Shown here: one piece after another, positions 18,150 through 26,852 of the stretch
Layout of the letters: every line of letters starts with the position of its first letter
How positions within the stretch are numbered: the first letter of the stretch is position 1
Translations under genes and position numbers: made by a program
Assembly: GCA_017744915.1 (NCBI GenBank)
Contig: JAGIAH010000017.1
Location: 1-64,000 of the forward strand
DNA length: 64,000 nucleotides
Reading direction: 5' to 3'
From: Agrobacterium tumefaciens
Lineage (GTDB): Bacteria; Pseudomonadota; Alphaproteobacteria; Rhizobiales; Rhizobiaceae
Notes under the pieces: generated by a model
What the model was told of the DNA's origin: nothing
What the model saw: the letters and a program-made list of their open reading frames with translations, nothing else
The model's database searches: none

Positions 18150-19478
18150 ATGCCCGCCTTAAAACGAAAAACAAAAACACCGGTCCTCGTGGAGCGCATC
18201 GATCAATTCGTTGGCGAGGTCAGGGAGGCGATGAAGAGCGACGACGCCTCGCGAAACAGAAAAATCCGTGACCTGTGGGATGCCGAGGTCCGCTACCATT
18301 TCGACAATGGCCGCACGGAAAAGACGCTCGAACTTTACATCATGAAATATCGCTATGCGCTGAAGGCCGAGTTCGGCCCGAAGAGCACCCCGCTTGCCAT
18401 CTGCAACATGAAGAAGCTGCGCGAACGGCTGAAAACCTATATCGAACGGGCCGACTACCCCAAAACCGGCGTCGCAATATCGATTGTCGAAAAAATCGAG
18501 CGGGCGGAGTTCAACACCGCCGGCCGCAAGCCGACCGTTCTTCTGCGCATCGCGGATTTCATTTCGGCGATGAACGGCATCGGGACGAAGGACGAGATGC
18601 AGACCCTGTGGAACGCTGAAATCAGCACCATGAAAGGCAGGGCCCAGACGACGATCATTTCCTACATTACGAAATATCGCAACGCTATCCGCGAAGCCTT
18701 CGGCGACGACCACCCGATGCTGAAGATCGCCACCGGCGATGCCGCAATGTATGACGATGCACGCCGGGTGAAGATGGAAAAGATCGCGAAAAAGCACGGC
18801 GCGCTGATCACATTCGAGAATTACCAGCAGGTTCTGAAAATCTGCGAGGATTGTCTCAGGTCCAGCGATCCGCTGATGATTGGCATCGGCCTGATCGGCA
18901 TGACGGGACGCCGGCCCTACGAAGTCTTCACCCAGGCCGAATTTACGCCTGCCCCCTATGGCAAGGGCGTTTCCAAATGGAGCCTTCTATTCAATGGCCA
19001 GGCCAAGACAAAACAGGGCGAGGGTACGAAATTCGGGATTACCTATGAAATCCCGGTTCTGACCCGCTCCGAAACGATCCTGTCCGCCTATAGGCGCCTG
19101 CGCGAAAGCGGCCAGGGAAAATTGTGGCATGGCATGTCGATCGACGATTTTTCCTCGGAAACCCGCCTGCTGCTCAGGGACACGGTTTTCAGCCTGTTCG
19201 AGGATCTCTGGCCGAAGGAAGAACTTCCCAAGCCCTATGGCCTCAGACATCTCTATGCCGAGGTGGCCTATCACAATTTCGCGCCGCCACATGTGACCAA
19301 GAACAGCTATTTCGCCGCCATTCTCGGCCATAACAATAACGACCTCGAAACCTCGCTGTCTTACATGACCTATACGCTGCCCGAAGATCGCGACGACGCG
19401 CTGGCGCGGGCCAAACGCACGAATGAAAGGGCATTGCAGCAAATGGCGGCAATCGCGCCGGTTTCCCGCAAAGCCTAG
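18150..19478 (+). CDS. telA: Telomere resolvase (protelomerase) TelA
   Basis: A 442-residue hairpin telomere resolvase. It cuts and rejoins replicated telomere junctions of a linear replicon into covalently closed hairpin ends. Tyrosine-recombinase-type active-site residues are visible: R254/R255 (TGRRPYEVF), lysines 286/288 (QAKTKQG), R366 (YGLRHLYAE), H394 (ILGHNNND) and nucleophile Y405 (TSLSYMTYTL). Length and residue numbering fit the Agrobacterium TelA that I know. The N-terminal domain holds two related segments (about residues 16-90 and 133-192). ATG at 18150 follows AGGGAGCC. It stands alone after the acvB terminator and is followed by its own terminator. Its presence implies a linear chromosome elsewhere in the genome. 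Confidence 0.96.
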   Translation: MPALKRKTKTPVLVERIDQFVGEVREAMKSDDASRNRKIRDLWDAEVRYHFDNGRTEKTLELYIMKYRYALKAEFGPKSTPLAICNMKKLRERLKTYIERADYPKTGVAISIVEKIERAEFNTAGRKPTVLLRIADFISAMNGIGTKDEMQTLWNAEISTMKGRAQTTIISYITKYRNAIREAFGDDHPMLKIATGDAAMYDDARRVKMEKIAKKHGALITFENYQQVLKICEDCLRSSDPLMIGIGLIGMTGRRPYEVFTQAEFTPAPYGKGVSKWSLLFNGQAKTKQGEGTKFGITYEIPVLTRSETILSAYRRLRESGQGKLWHGMSIDDFSSETRLLLRDTVFSLFEDLWPKEELPKPYGLRHLYAEVAYHNFAPPHVTKNSYFAAILGHNNNDLETSLSYMTYTLPEDRDDALARAKRTNERALQQMAAIAPVSRKA

Positions 19479-19532
19479 AGCATCTCAGCAAAAAAGCCCG
19501 GCTTTCCGTCCGGGCTTGTGAAGAGATGCTCT
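19477..19532. terminator. Nested hairpin terminator between telA and graK
   Basis: The outer stem AGAGCATCTC (19477-19486) pairs perfectly with GAGATGCTCT (19523-19532). The inner stem AAGCCCG (19494-19500) pairs with CGGGCTT (19511-19517), and an A-run lies on its left flank. It begins one base before the end of telA and lies between convergent genes, so it probably ends transcripts from both sides. On the minus strand the A-run reads as a T-tract after the inner stem. Confidence 0.75.
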
Positions 19533-19576
19533 GGTATCCGGCCGCGAATTCCAGTCCCGCGGCCAGTCGTTCCCCA

Positions 19577-20863
19577 TCAGGCCCGCGCATCACCGGACGT
19601 GCGGTAAAGCAGGGTCAACACCGTCAGCACCAGCCCTACCAGCGCGACCGAGCCGAAAATGTAGAAATTCCACTCGGGCGCCAAACCCCGTTGCAGCACG
19701 AGGCCGCCGATCATCGGGCCGGCGATGCCGCCAAGCCGCCCGACCGCCAGCGAGAAGCCAAGACCTGTGCCGCGAATATGGACGGGATAAAGCCGCCCGA
19801 CGAGGACATTGGCGAGAATCTGGGTTCCGATGGTTCCGGCACCCGCAAGCGCTACAAAGACATAAAGAAGCGGTCCTTTATTCACTGTCAGAGCGAAGAT
19901 CGATCCGGCGCCGATGGCAAACAGGATCGCCACCACCACCTTGACGTTGCCCTTGTCCGCGAAGCGCCCGCCGATAAGGATACCGATCGCGGCGCCGACA
20001 TTAAGCATGACCGAGAAACTGAGCGCCGAACTGATGTCATAACCCATCTTGTTCATGATGGTGGGCAGCCAGTTGACCATGCCGAAGGTGAGCAGCAGCG
20101 AGCAGAAATGAATGCCCCAGGCATTCAGCGTCGAGGCCAGCCGACCTTCTGAAAACAGCGCGCCGACGCCACCCTTCTGGATTTTTGCATGCGGCACGAT
20201 GCGTTGCAGGCCATAACTGTCGCAAATGCCGTCAGCCTCCGCCTGCCTGCCCTTGCTCGCCAGCCATTCCGGCGATTCCGGCAGGAACCGCATGAAGATC
20301 GGCAGCAGAATGAGGGGCAGGCCGCCGATCAGCATCAAGGGGCGCCAGCCATAGCTCTCCAGGAGCAGCATGCCCATGACGCCGGAAATGATGCCGCCGA
20401 TAAGATAACCGAGGAAGGACAGCGAATTAGCCTGCGCCCGGCGCTGTGGTGGCGAAAACTCCAGCACCAGCGCGGTAACCGTCGGCAACAGCGCCCCGAG
20501 CCCGAGACCGGCGAAGAAGCGGGTGATTTCGAAGGCGAGAAAATTCGGTGTCATGGCCGAGGCGATCATCATCGCCGAAAATCCGGCGAGGCTGAGAAGC
20601 ACCACCTTCCGGCGGCCGATACGGTCAGCCATGGTGCCGGCAAACAGCGCGCCAAGCAGCATGCCGACGAGCGTCAAGGCAGCGGCACGGCCCACCATGG
20701 CCGGATTGAGTGCCCAAGCGCTTTCTTTCAGCAGCGCCGGTGCGACCGCGCCATAAACGACCAGATCATACCCGTCGAACATGATCATCAGGCCGCATGT
20801 CGCAATGACGCCGGCCGGGTTTTTCGTCCGCGCAGAGGCGGCGCTCAGATAATTCGTGGACAT
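19577..20863 (-). CDS. graK: MFS transporter for gamma-resorcylate (aromatic acid:H+ symporter family)
   Basis: A 428-residue major facilitator protein with 12 predicted helices. The first is IATCGLMIMFDGYDLVVYGA, where the helix-1 DGYDL motif is typical of the aromatic acid:H+ symporters (PcaK, BenK). The loop 2-3 motif ADRIGRRKVV is also present. ATG at 20863 was chosen because GGGAGGA lies just upstream. The long upstream extension of the frame has no ribosome site and runs over an operator. In the gra cluster of Rhizobium sp. MTP-10005 the corresponding gene is graK. It has its own 230-base leader with a palindrome shared with the graD/graR promoter, so it is probably controlled by GraR from a separate promoter. 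Confidence 0.9.
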   Translation of the reverse strand: MSTNYLSAASARTKNPAGVIATCGLMIMFDGYDLVVYGAVAPALLKESAWALNPAMVGRAAALTLVGMLLGALFAGTMADRIGRRKVVLLSLAGFSAMMIASAMTPNFLAFEITRFFAGLGLGALLPTVTALVLEFSPPQRRAQANSLSFLGYLIGGIISGVMGMLLLESYGWRPLMLIGGLPLILLPIFMRFLPESPEWLASKGRQAEADGICDSYGLQRIVPHAKIQKGGVGALFSEGRLASTLNAWGIHFCSLLLTFGMVNWLPTIMNKMGYDISSALSFSVMLNVGAAIGILIGGRFADKGNVKVVVAILFAIGAGSIFALTVNKGPLLYVFVALAGAGTIGTQILANVLVGRLYPVHIRGTGLGFSLAVGRLGGIAGPMIGGLVLQRGLAPEWNFYIFGSVALVGLVLTVLTLLYRTSGDARA

Positions 20864-21023
20864 ATTCCTCCCTTTCACGCATGAACGCGCCATCCGGAAT
20901 GGATCAGCGTCTCCCCGTCCCTGCATTATCCTCCGTGAGTGCCCGGCTTGCTCCACCCTGATATGTGCCCTGCTTCTGTCAAGCCACATGTCGCCGGTAT
21001 CACCCGCCATCGATTAAATGTTG

Positions 21024-21044
21024 CATTTGCAAAAATTGCAAATG
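21024..21044. promoter_or_regulatory. Probable GraR operator upstream of graK
   Basis: CATTTGCA (21024-21031) and TGCAAATG (21037-21044) form a perfect inverted repeat with a 5-base AT spacer. The same octamers and the string TTGCAAATGAAA recur in the graD-graR gap. The site is about 160 bases before the graK start. A MarR-type dimer site is the simplest reading. Confidence 0.6.
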
Positions 21045-21092
21045 AAATATTGATAAATGCCAACTATCCTACGGTGGCTGAAATCAGCGGGA

Positions 21093-21422
21093 TTACAGCC
21101 CGGAAATCATCGATAGCGTCGGCGTCCAGTTCAAAATACGAACGCGATTGTAGACACCATGAATGACGAAGGGATCAGCGTCGCTGAAGGCGATAACGTC
21201 TTCAATACAGCGTGCCTCGGCGATGATGAGCGCGGCAGACGGACCCTCCGCAACAGCGCTCATCGGACCGGAAACAAGGATCCGGAATCCTTCGGCCATC
21301 GCCTCGCCATTGCGCAAATGGGCCTTGTGCGCTTCCAGCTGTGCCACCCGCTGCCGCGTGGCATCGGGATCGCTTTCGGCAAAACGCACGTAAAGCCTGG
21401 GTCGATTGCTTGCGCCGCTCAT
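21093..21422 (-). CDS. graE: YciI-family small protein of the gra cluster
   Basis: A 109-residue protein with the YCII domain, related to muconolactone isomerase-like folds. The late motif AFSDADPFVIHGVYNRVRI carries the conserved Asp-Pro-Phe, and VSGPMSAVAEGPSAALII precedes it. Its exact reaction in resorcylate catabolism is not known to me. Its start overlaps the graB stop by four bases (ATGA). In the described gra cluster a gene in this position is called graE, and the symbol here rests on position and family. Confidence 0.75.
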   Translation of the reverse strand: MSGASNRPRLYVRFAESDPDATRQRVAQLEAHKAHLRNGEAMAEGFRILVSGPMSAVAEGPSAALIIAEARCIEDVIAFSDADPFVIHGVYNRVRILNWTPTLSMISGL

Positions 21423-22306
21423 CGGGCAAGCACGAAATCGTGGTTCACCGACCAGAACCAGTCGCCGATGAAGCCGAAGTCCCGCGTCTTTTGCGCATCC
21501 TCCACCCGCTGAAAATCCGCCAGCAGGCTTTCCTTCACGCCGAACACCGCATCCGAACGGATATAGGGATCGTCAGGATCGAATATATGCGTGACGAGCG
21601 GGCTGAAACCTTCTGCCGAAACGATGTAGTGCAGATGCGCCGGCCGGTAAGGATGCCGCCCCATCGCCCGCAACAGCTGCCCCACCGGGCCGTCATCCGG
21701 GATCGGATAATATTTCGGCTTCGTGGCCCGGAACCAGTAGCGCCCGTCCTCGCCGGTCACGAAGACGCCGCGCAGATTAAAATCGGGCTGGATACCCTTC
21801 TGCTGCACGTCATAAAAGCCTTCGTCATTGGCCTGCCAGACATCGATGCGCGCACCGGCGACCGGCGCACCTTCGGTATCGAGAATGCGGCCGGTCACGA
21901 CCATATCCTCGCCCTTGCCATCGAGACAGATATTGGCGCCCATCGGCATTTCCGGCGCATCAGCCACATGGAAGGGGCCGAGAACGGTGGATTCCGACGC
22001 GCCGCTCGGCTTGCGGTGGTTGATGGCATCGACCAGCATGGAAACACCGAGAATATCGGAAAACAGGATCCATTCCTGCCGCCACTCATTGCAGATCTGC
22101 CCGACTTCGGTGAGGAAATGAATGGCCTTCATCCATTCCTCCTCGGTCGGCTCGATTTCCTTCACCGCCTCGTGCAGCTTGCGGGTTACGACCGCCATGA
22201 TCTCCTTCAGGCGCGGATCGTCACAATCGCGCATGCGGGCAATCACGGTTTCAGCCGAGCGTTCCTCAACGAAGTAGCCGTCGTCGCTGGTCATCTTCAT
22301 ATCCAT
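21419..22306 (-). CDS. graB: Hydroxyquinol 1,2-dioxygenase
   Basis: A 295-residue intradiol ring-cleavage dioxygenase that opens hydroxyquinol (1,2,4-trihydroxybenzene) to maleylacetate. The non-heme iron(III) ligands can be placed: Y165 (DEGFYDVQQ), Y200 (KPKYYPIPDDGPVG), H224 and H226 (RPAHLHYIVS). The N-terminal helical dimerisation domain and ILGVSMLVDAINHRKP fit hydroxyquinol rather than catechol dioxygenases. It lies between maleylacetate reductase and the YciI protein, which supports the assigned step. Confidence 0.93.
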   Translation of the reverse strand: MDMKMTSDDGYFVEERSAETVIARMRDCDDPRLKEIMAVVTRKLHEAVKEIEPTEEEWMKAIHFLTEVGQICNEWRQEWILFSDILGVSMLVDAINHRKPSGASESTVLGPFHVADAPEMPMGANICLDGKGEDMVVTGRILDTEGAPVAGARIDVWQANDEGFYDVQQKGIQPDFNLRGVFVTGEDGRYWFRATKPKYYPIPDDGPVGQLLRAMGRHPYRPAHLHYIVSAEGFSPLVTHIFDPDDPYIRSDAVFGVKESLLADFQRVEDAQKTRDFGFIGDWFWSVNHDFVLAR

Positions 22307-22318
22307 AGTCTCCTCCCA

Positions 22319-23374
22319 TCACTCCGGCCGCGTACCCTCGAAGGCACGCTGCAAAAGGTTGCGGATCGCGGTTTTTTCGATCGGCCGCGGGCACCAGTAA
22401 GGATTGGCCGTTGCAAGCTCGGCCATGGGGTCAAGATCGGCCGCTCCCACGCCAAGAGCGGCCAGACTCGCGGGCGCGCCAAGCCTGGCGGCGAAATCGA
22501 AAAGCCCCGGCCCTGCCCGGCCGCCGACAAGGGCAGCAAGCGGCAAAAGCAGTTCCGGCACCGCTTCTTCCACATAAGCGATGGTGTGCGGCAACAGCAC
22601 CGCATGGGTTTCCGCATGCGGCAGATCGAGACTGCCGCCCAGCGTGTGGCAGAGCTTATGATGCAGCGACATGCCGACCGCACCCAGCACGGTGCCGCAA
22701 AGCCATGCGCCATAAAGTGCCGTCTCACGCGCGTCGATATCCTGCGGCGCCTCCCGAATGACCGGAAGCGCCTCGATCAGCGCCCGCAGCCCCTCGACCG
22801 CCATCAGGCTGGCAATAGGATTGCGGTCCTGTGCGTAAAGCGCCTCCGCCGCATGCGCCATGGCGTTGAGCCCGCTCGTCATACTGATCGCAACCGGCAG
22901 ACCGAGCGTCAGTTCCGCATCGTAGATCACCACCTCCGGCAGGATTTCCGGCCCGCGTATGGTGGTTTTCACGCCATTTTCCGTCTGGCCGAGAATGGGC
23001 GTGACTTCCGAGCCGGCATAGGTCGTGGGAATGACGATCTGCGCCGCATCGGTGCGCAGGGCGATTGCCTTACCGAGACCGGTGGTGGAACCGCCACCCA
23101 AAGAGACGACGCAATCGGCACCCGCGGCGCGGTAGGCCTCAACCGCGCTTTTCGTTACCTCGACCGGCGTATGCATGGCTGCTTCGGAAAAAACACCCGC
23201 CGAAAGCGGGCCAAGCCGGGCGGCAAGCGCCTCGGCATCACCCTTTTGCTGCGGCGTGGATAGTACCAGCGCCCGCGAGAAGCCGAGGCGGTGGATTTCC
23301 TCCGCCACACCCGCCGAGCTGCCCGCCGAAAAGACAATGCGGGCGGGCACCGCCATATAAACGAAAGGCTGCAT
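22319..23374 (-). CDS. graC: Maleylacetate reductase
   Basis: A 351-residue member of the iron-containing alcohol dehydrogenase superfamily, reducing maleylacetate to 3-oxoadipate with NAD(P)H. The nucleotide-binding GGGSTTGLGKAIALR and IPTTYAGSEVTPILGQTE segments are those of maleylacetate reductases. The histidine region SLHHKLCHTLGGSLDLPHAETH is retained. In this subfamily the enzyme works without iron. It sits between graF and graB with gaps of 3 and 12 bases, so it shares their transcript. The product enters the 3-oxoadipate pathway, whose thiolase genes are not in this window. Confidence 0.92.
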   Translation of the reverse strand: MQPFVYMAVPARIVFSAGSSAGVAEEIHRLGFSRALVLSTPQQKGDAEALAARLGPLSAGVFSEAAMHTPVEVTKSAVEAYRAAGADCVVSLGGGSTTGLGKAIALRTDAAQIVIPTTYAGSEVTPILGQTENGVKTTIRGPEILPEVVIYDAELTLGLPVAISMTSGLNAMAHAAEALYAQDRNPIASLMAVEGLRALIEALPVIREAPQDIDARETALYGAWLCGTVLGAVGMSLHHKLCHTLGGSLDLPHAETHAVLLPHTIAYVEEAVPELLLPLAALVGGRAGPGLFDFAARLGAPASLAALGVGAADLDPMAELATANPYWCPRPIEKTAIRNLLQRAFEGTRPE

Positions 23375-23377
23375 GGC

Positions 23378-24361
23378 TCAGCGTCCGTCGAGCTTAAAGA
23401 GGCGGCGTGCATTGGTACGACCGATCTTCACCCGGTCAGCCTCGGCAATACTCGTCGTGTTGAACCAGTCGGAGGCATGGTCGATATTCTCGAAGGGCCA
23501 GTCGGTGGAAAACAGGATGCGATCCGCACCGATTTCTAGAATGGCATCGATCAGCGTCTGGGTGCGGAAATTGCCCGAGGTGGTGATGTGGAAGTTCTCG
23601 TTGAAATAATCCACGAAACGACGCCTGGCGGGATAACGCGGCGGCAGCTTCACCCAGGCATTGCGATGGTCGATGCGCCACATCATGTAGGGCAGTCCCT
23701 CGCCCATATGGCCGAGAATGATATTGAGGCGGGGATGCTCATCGAACAGGCCGGACGCCATGAGGCGCAGCGCATGGACGGCCGTTTCCTGCGCAAAGGC
23801 CCAGGTGGGGCCGAGCAGCCAGGGGTGGCCGTCATAGATACGCGAATCCTGCGGCAGCGGGTTGCGCGGATGCAGATAGAACGGCACGTCGAGCTTTTCG
23901 ACTTCACCCCAGAAAGAGCGATATTGCGGCAGGTCGTAATAAAGCGGCGTCTGGCCGTCACCTTCCTGGCTGAAGCCGTTGACGAGCGCACCGACGAAAC
24001 CGAGATCGCTGACGCAGCGCTGAAGCTCCTCCGTCGCCGCATCGGGGTCCTGTAGAGGCAGGGCGGCAAAGGCGAGGAAACGATCCGGCCGCTTGGCGCA
24101 TTCTTCTGCCAGCGCATCATTGGCGCGCCGCGCGATCTCAATCGCTTTCTTCGTGTCGGGAATGGCCTGCACCGCCGGGGCATTCAGCGACAGGATCATG
24201 GTCTCGATGCCATGCGCGTCCATCAGCTTCAGGCGTGTATCCTGAATGTCGAGCAGACGGTGCTGCAGTTCCTTCCAGTAATCGCCGGGCACGAAACCGG
24301 CTGAGTCCTGAAGCGTTTCCGGGATTGCGAAATGCTCCTCGAGAGCGACCTTGCCTTGCAT
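23378..24361 (-). CDS. graF: Gamma-resorcylate (2,6-dihydroxybenzoate) decarboxylase
   Basis: A 327-residue amidohydrolase-type decarboxylase that converts gamma-resorcylate to resorcinol reversibly. The metal ligands known from the Rhizobium enzyme structure are all present at matching positions: E8 and H10 (VALEEHFAIPE), H164 (PFYLHPRNP) and D287 (LFSTDWPFENIDHA). As far as I recall the sequence is almost identical to that protein, and the length is the same. The frame opens 30 codons earlier, but ATG at 24361 gives the known N-terminus. It is the entry enzyme of the pathway, downstream of graDA in the same operon. Confidence 0.97.
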   Translation of the reverse strand: MQGKVALEEHFAIPETLQDSAGFVPGDYWKELQHRLLDIQDTRLKLMDAHGIETMILSLNAPAVQAIPDTKKAIEIARRANDALAEECAKRPDRFLAFAALPLQDPDAATEELQRCVSDLGFVGALVNGFSQEGDGQTPLYYDLPQYRSFWGEVEKLDVPFYLHPRNPLPQDSRIYDGHPWLLGPTWAFAQETAVHALRLMASGLFDEHPRLNIILGHMGEGLPYMMWRIDHRNAWVKLPPRYPARRRFVDYFNENFHITTSGNFRTQTLIDAILEIGADRILFSTDWPFENIDHASDWFNTTSIAEADRVKIGRTNARRLFKLDGR

Positions 24362-24407
24362 GTGGTTTCCTCCGAAATTCTCTGTTGGTCTGCCGCCGGA
24401 GTGGCGA

Positions 24408-25637
24408 TCAAAATTGGCCCTTGGGTTCGAGGCCGAGCATGCTCTGGCCAATCATCGTGCCGACGGCATCCCAGTTCATGCTGATGTGGCGGCCGACCGC
24501 ATTGGCATCCCGCCAGGCGCGCTGCACCGGGTTCGCCAGATCGAGCCCGACGCCGCCGGTGGAATCGTTCAGCGCCTGTACCGCACGCAACGAGAGAGAC
24601 ACGGCAAAGGACTGGCCGCGACGGCTCAGAAGACGGTCATCCACCGTAAATTCCGCCCGGCCTTCAATGCGGGCCTGCGCCAGCGCCTGTGCCCTCGCCA
24701 CATCGCGCAGCAGGATCTCGCAAGCCGCGTCCACACTCGCCGCCGCTTCCGCGACGCGCAGCTGAATGGTCGGGAATTCCGCCATGCGATTGTTGCCACC
24801 CGCCACGGCGCCGCGTGTGACCCGGCCGCCGACATGATCGACATAGGCGGCAAGCGCGCCCTTGGCGGCGCCGACACCGGCCGCCGCGAGACAGGAGGGA
24901 ATACCGGTCAGAAGCGGCATGTTGAACAGGCCCTCTTCCGCATAATATCGTCCGCCCGGCGTGCGGCCGCTGGTGGTGTCCGGAAAGGTCAGAACCCGGT
25001 GTTCGGGCACGAAGACATCGTCGAGAACCAGCGTCTTCGACCCTGTGCCGGCCAGCCCCACCACATGCCAAGTGTCTTCGATGACATATTGGCTGGCGGG
25101 AACGAGCAGAAAGGCGGGAACCGGCTTTCCTTCACCCTTCGGCGGCAGAATGGCGGCGCAGAGGGACCATTGTGCGTTTTCGCAGCCCGAAGCGAAGGCC
25201 CATTTGCCGCCGAGGCGATAACCGCCATCGGCAGCCTCGGCCATCTTCACCGGCGCATAGGAACCGCACAGCAGCGCGTCGGGATTTTCACCCCAGACAT
25301 CGGCCTGCGCCTCTTCGGGAAACATCGCCAGCAGCCATTGATGGGCAGACAGCAGGCCGGCGACCCAGCCCGTCGACGCACAGGCCGCCGAAAGTTCGAT
25401 ATTGGCTTCCACCAGCTCGGCGAAATCGCCACCCTTGCCGTCGAAGGCGCGGGGCTTGACGATATCGAAATAACCGATGCCACGCAGTGCCTCGATATGG
25501 CTGGAGGGCACGCGCCGCGCTTCCTCCGTCTGCCTGGCGCTTGAGCGGAAAAGATCGGCTATGCCGGCAACGCGGCTGGCTAGACGGACATGCGGGTTCG
25601 TTTGCGCCGGCTGCGGCGCATGGCTCATATCGTTCAT
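24408..25637 (-). CDS. graA: Resorcinol hydroxylase, oxygenase component (acyl-CoA dehydrogenase-fold flavin monooxygenase)
   Basis: A 409-residue group D flavin monooxygenase. It uses reduced flavin supplied by GraD to hydroxylate resorcinol to hydroxyquinol. The acyl-CoA dehydrogenase-like fold is recognised by STGWVAGLLSAHQWLLAMF, LGGKWAFASGCENAQW and the C-terminal QALNDSTGGVGLDLANPVQR with WRDANAVGRHISMNWD. HsaA, HpaH and related hydroxylases share this layout. GGAGATAATC precedes the ATG. A second in-frame ATG three codons in is possible. It forms the two-component system with the adjacent reductase gene. Confidence 0.92.
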   Translation of the reverse strand: MNDMSHAPQPAQTNPHVRLASRVAGIADLFRSSARQTEEARRVPSSHIEALRGIGYFDIVKPRAFDGKGGDFAELVEANIELSAACASTGWVAGLLSAHQWLLAMFPEEAQADVWGENPDALLCGSYAPVKMAEAADGGYRLGGKWAFASGCENAQWSLCAAILPPKGEGKPVPAFLLVPASQYVIEDTWHVVGLAGTGSKTLVLDDVFVPEHRVLTFPDTTSGRTPGGRYYAEEGLFNMPLLTGIPSCLAAAGVGAAKGALAAYVDHVGGRVTRGAVAGGNNRMAEFPTIQLRVAEAAASVDAACEILLRDVARAQALAQARIEGRAEFTVDDRLLSRRGQSFAVSLSLRAVQALNDSTGGVGLDLANPVQRAWRDANAVGRHISMNWDAVGTMIGQSMLGLEPKGQF

Positions 25638-25675
25638 GATTATCTCCTTGCGGGAATGATCTAACCGCTAAAAAT

Positions 25676-26215
25676 TCAGGCGGGTTCGCTCGCGGGGCTT
25701 GCGGCGCAATATTGGGCGTTTTCGTAAAGCAGCGGCCGTGTCGTCTCGCTGACATCGGCTGAAACCACCTGTCCGATGAAGACGGTATGGGTTCCATAGG
25801 GCATGGCCGCAACCCGGCGGCAGGCGATGGCGGCATGGGCCGTGGGCAGGTAAAGAACGCCACTATCATGGCGCTGCCAGCTGCCGTCGCGGAAACGCTC
25901 CTCCGGCGGCACCTTGCCGCTAAAGCCATCCGAAAGCGCGATCTGGTCCTGCGTCAGCACATTGACGATGAAATCGGGCCGGCACAGCAGCAATTCATGC
26001 AGCAGCGTGCGGTTATTAAGGCAAACCAGCAGGGAAGGCGGCTCCATCGAGACGGAGGTAACGGCCGTCACGGTCATGCCGTGATCGCGCTGATCACCGG
26101 TAGCACAGGCGGTGATGACCGTTACGGTTGCCGGAAAACGACGCATCGTCGAACGGAAATTCTGGCCGACGCCTTCAGGCGCAAGACTGCTCAGGCCAAA
26201 CAATGCTGATGTCAT
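25676..26215 (-). CDS. graD: Flavin reductase component of resorcinol hydroxylase
   Basis: A 179-residue NAD(P)H:flavin oxidoreductase of the HpaC/flavin-reductase-like family. Characteristic strings are MRRFPATVTVITA, MTVTAVTSVSMEPPSLLVCL and LCRPDFIVNVLTQDQ. It provides free reduced FAD or FMN to GraA. It is the first gene of the leftward gra operon, with GGGAGGATCTC right before the ATG and the operator region just upstream. Only 38 bases separate it from graA. Confidence 0.92.
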   Translation of the reverse strand: MTSALFGLSSLAPEGVGQNFRSTMRRFPATVTVITACATGDQRDHGMTVTAVTSVSMEPPSLLVCLNNRTLLHELLLCRPDFIVNVLTQDQIALSDGFSGKVPPEERFRDGSWQRHDSGVLYLPTAHAAIACRRVAAMPYGTHTVFIGQVVSADVSETTRPLLYENAQYCAASPASEPA

Positions 26216-26251
26216 GAGATCCTCCCAAATCCTGCAATCTTATTTATTTTC

Positions 26252-26278
26252 ATTTGCAACATTTGTCAATGCAAATGT
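26252..26278. promoter_or_regulatory. Probable GraR operator in the graD-graR divergent promoter
   Basis: CATTTGCA (26252-26259) and TGCAAATG (26271-26278) are inverted with 11 bases between them. An additional CATTTG lies in the spacer, so two overlapping half-site pairs are possible. Read on the minus strand the flank TTGCAAATGAAA is identical to the graK site. It lies 37 bases before the graD start and about 150 before graR. Confidence 0.6.
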
Positions 26279-26420
26279 TTTTCGTCATTTTCTGTGGTTG
26301 GGAAACCCGCCATTCCCCGGCCTTGTGGAGCGAAGCTATTGAAACGGATGGATTGTGCCGGTACAGCCGATAGGCGCACATCAGCATCTGCGCAGATGGT
26401 TCTCAAACGGGGATTTGCTC

Positions 26421-26852
26421 GTGTCTTATCAGTTCACCGACTCGGTACCCTACCTGCTCAACTGGGTGGGCGTTCGGCTGGGCGAGCGCTTCTCCGTGAG
26501 ACTGGCCTCCTATGACATCACATTGCCGATGTACCGCGTGCTGGCGACGCTCAGGCAACAGGAAAGCAAGACCCTGACCGAGCTTTCGGACATGGTGTCG
26601 GTGGAAATTTCCACCCTCTCCCGCCTTGTCGGCCTGATGGTCCGCCGCAACCTCGTCAGCCGTGAGCGACCGGCCGACAATGCGCGCATCGTGCGCATCA
26701 CGCTGACCCAGAAGGGCGAGGAACTTGCCGACGAGCTGATGCCCATCGCCGCCATGTTCGAAAAAACCGCGATCGAAGGCCTCGACCCCGCAGAAGTGAA
26801 ACTTTTCAAAAGCATCCTGCGCCATATCGGCCTCAATATCGCCGGTCTTTGA
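26421..26852 (+). CDS. graR: MarR-family regulator of the gra genes
   Basis: A winged-helix MarR protein. DNA-contacting segments are clear: YRVLATLRQQESKTLTELSD, VEISTLSRLVGLMVRRNLVS with the wing RERPADNARIVRITLTQKGE. GTG at 26421 gives a normal 143-residue protein and has an ACGGGGA sequence about 7 bases upstream. An ATG at 26355 would add 22 residues. It is divergent from graD, across a gap containing a palindrome also present before graK. Repression relieved by gamma-resorcylate would be the usual MarR mode. Confidence 0.88.
   Translation: MSYQFTDSVPYLLNWVGVRLGERFSVRLASYDITLPMYRVLATLRQQESKTLTELSDMVSVEISTLSRLVGLMVRRNLVSRERPADNARIVRITLTQKGEELADELMPIAAMFEKTAIEGLDPAEVKLFKSILRHIGLNIAGL

Noticed and set aside
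21341-23263. 640-residue open frame on the plus strand
   Set aside because: It runs antisense through graB and graC, whose active-site residues are certain. No recognisable protein family appears.
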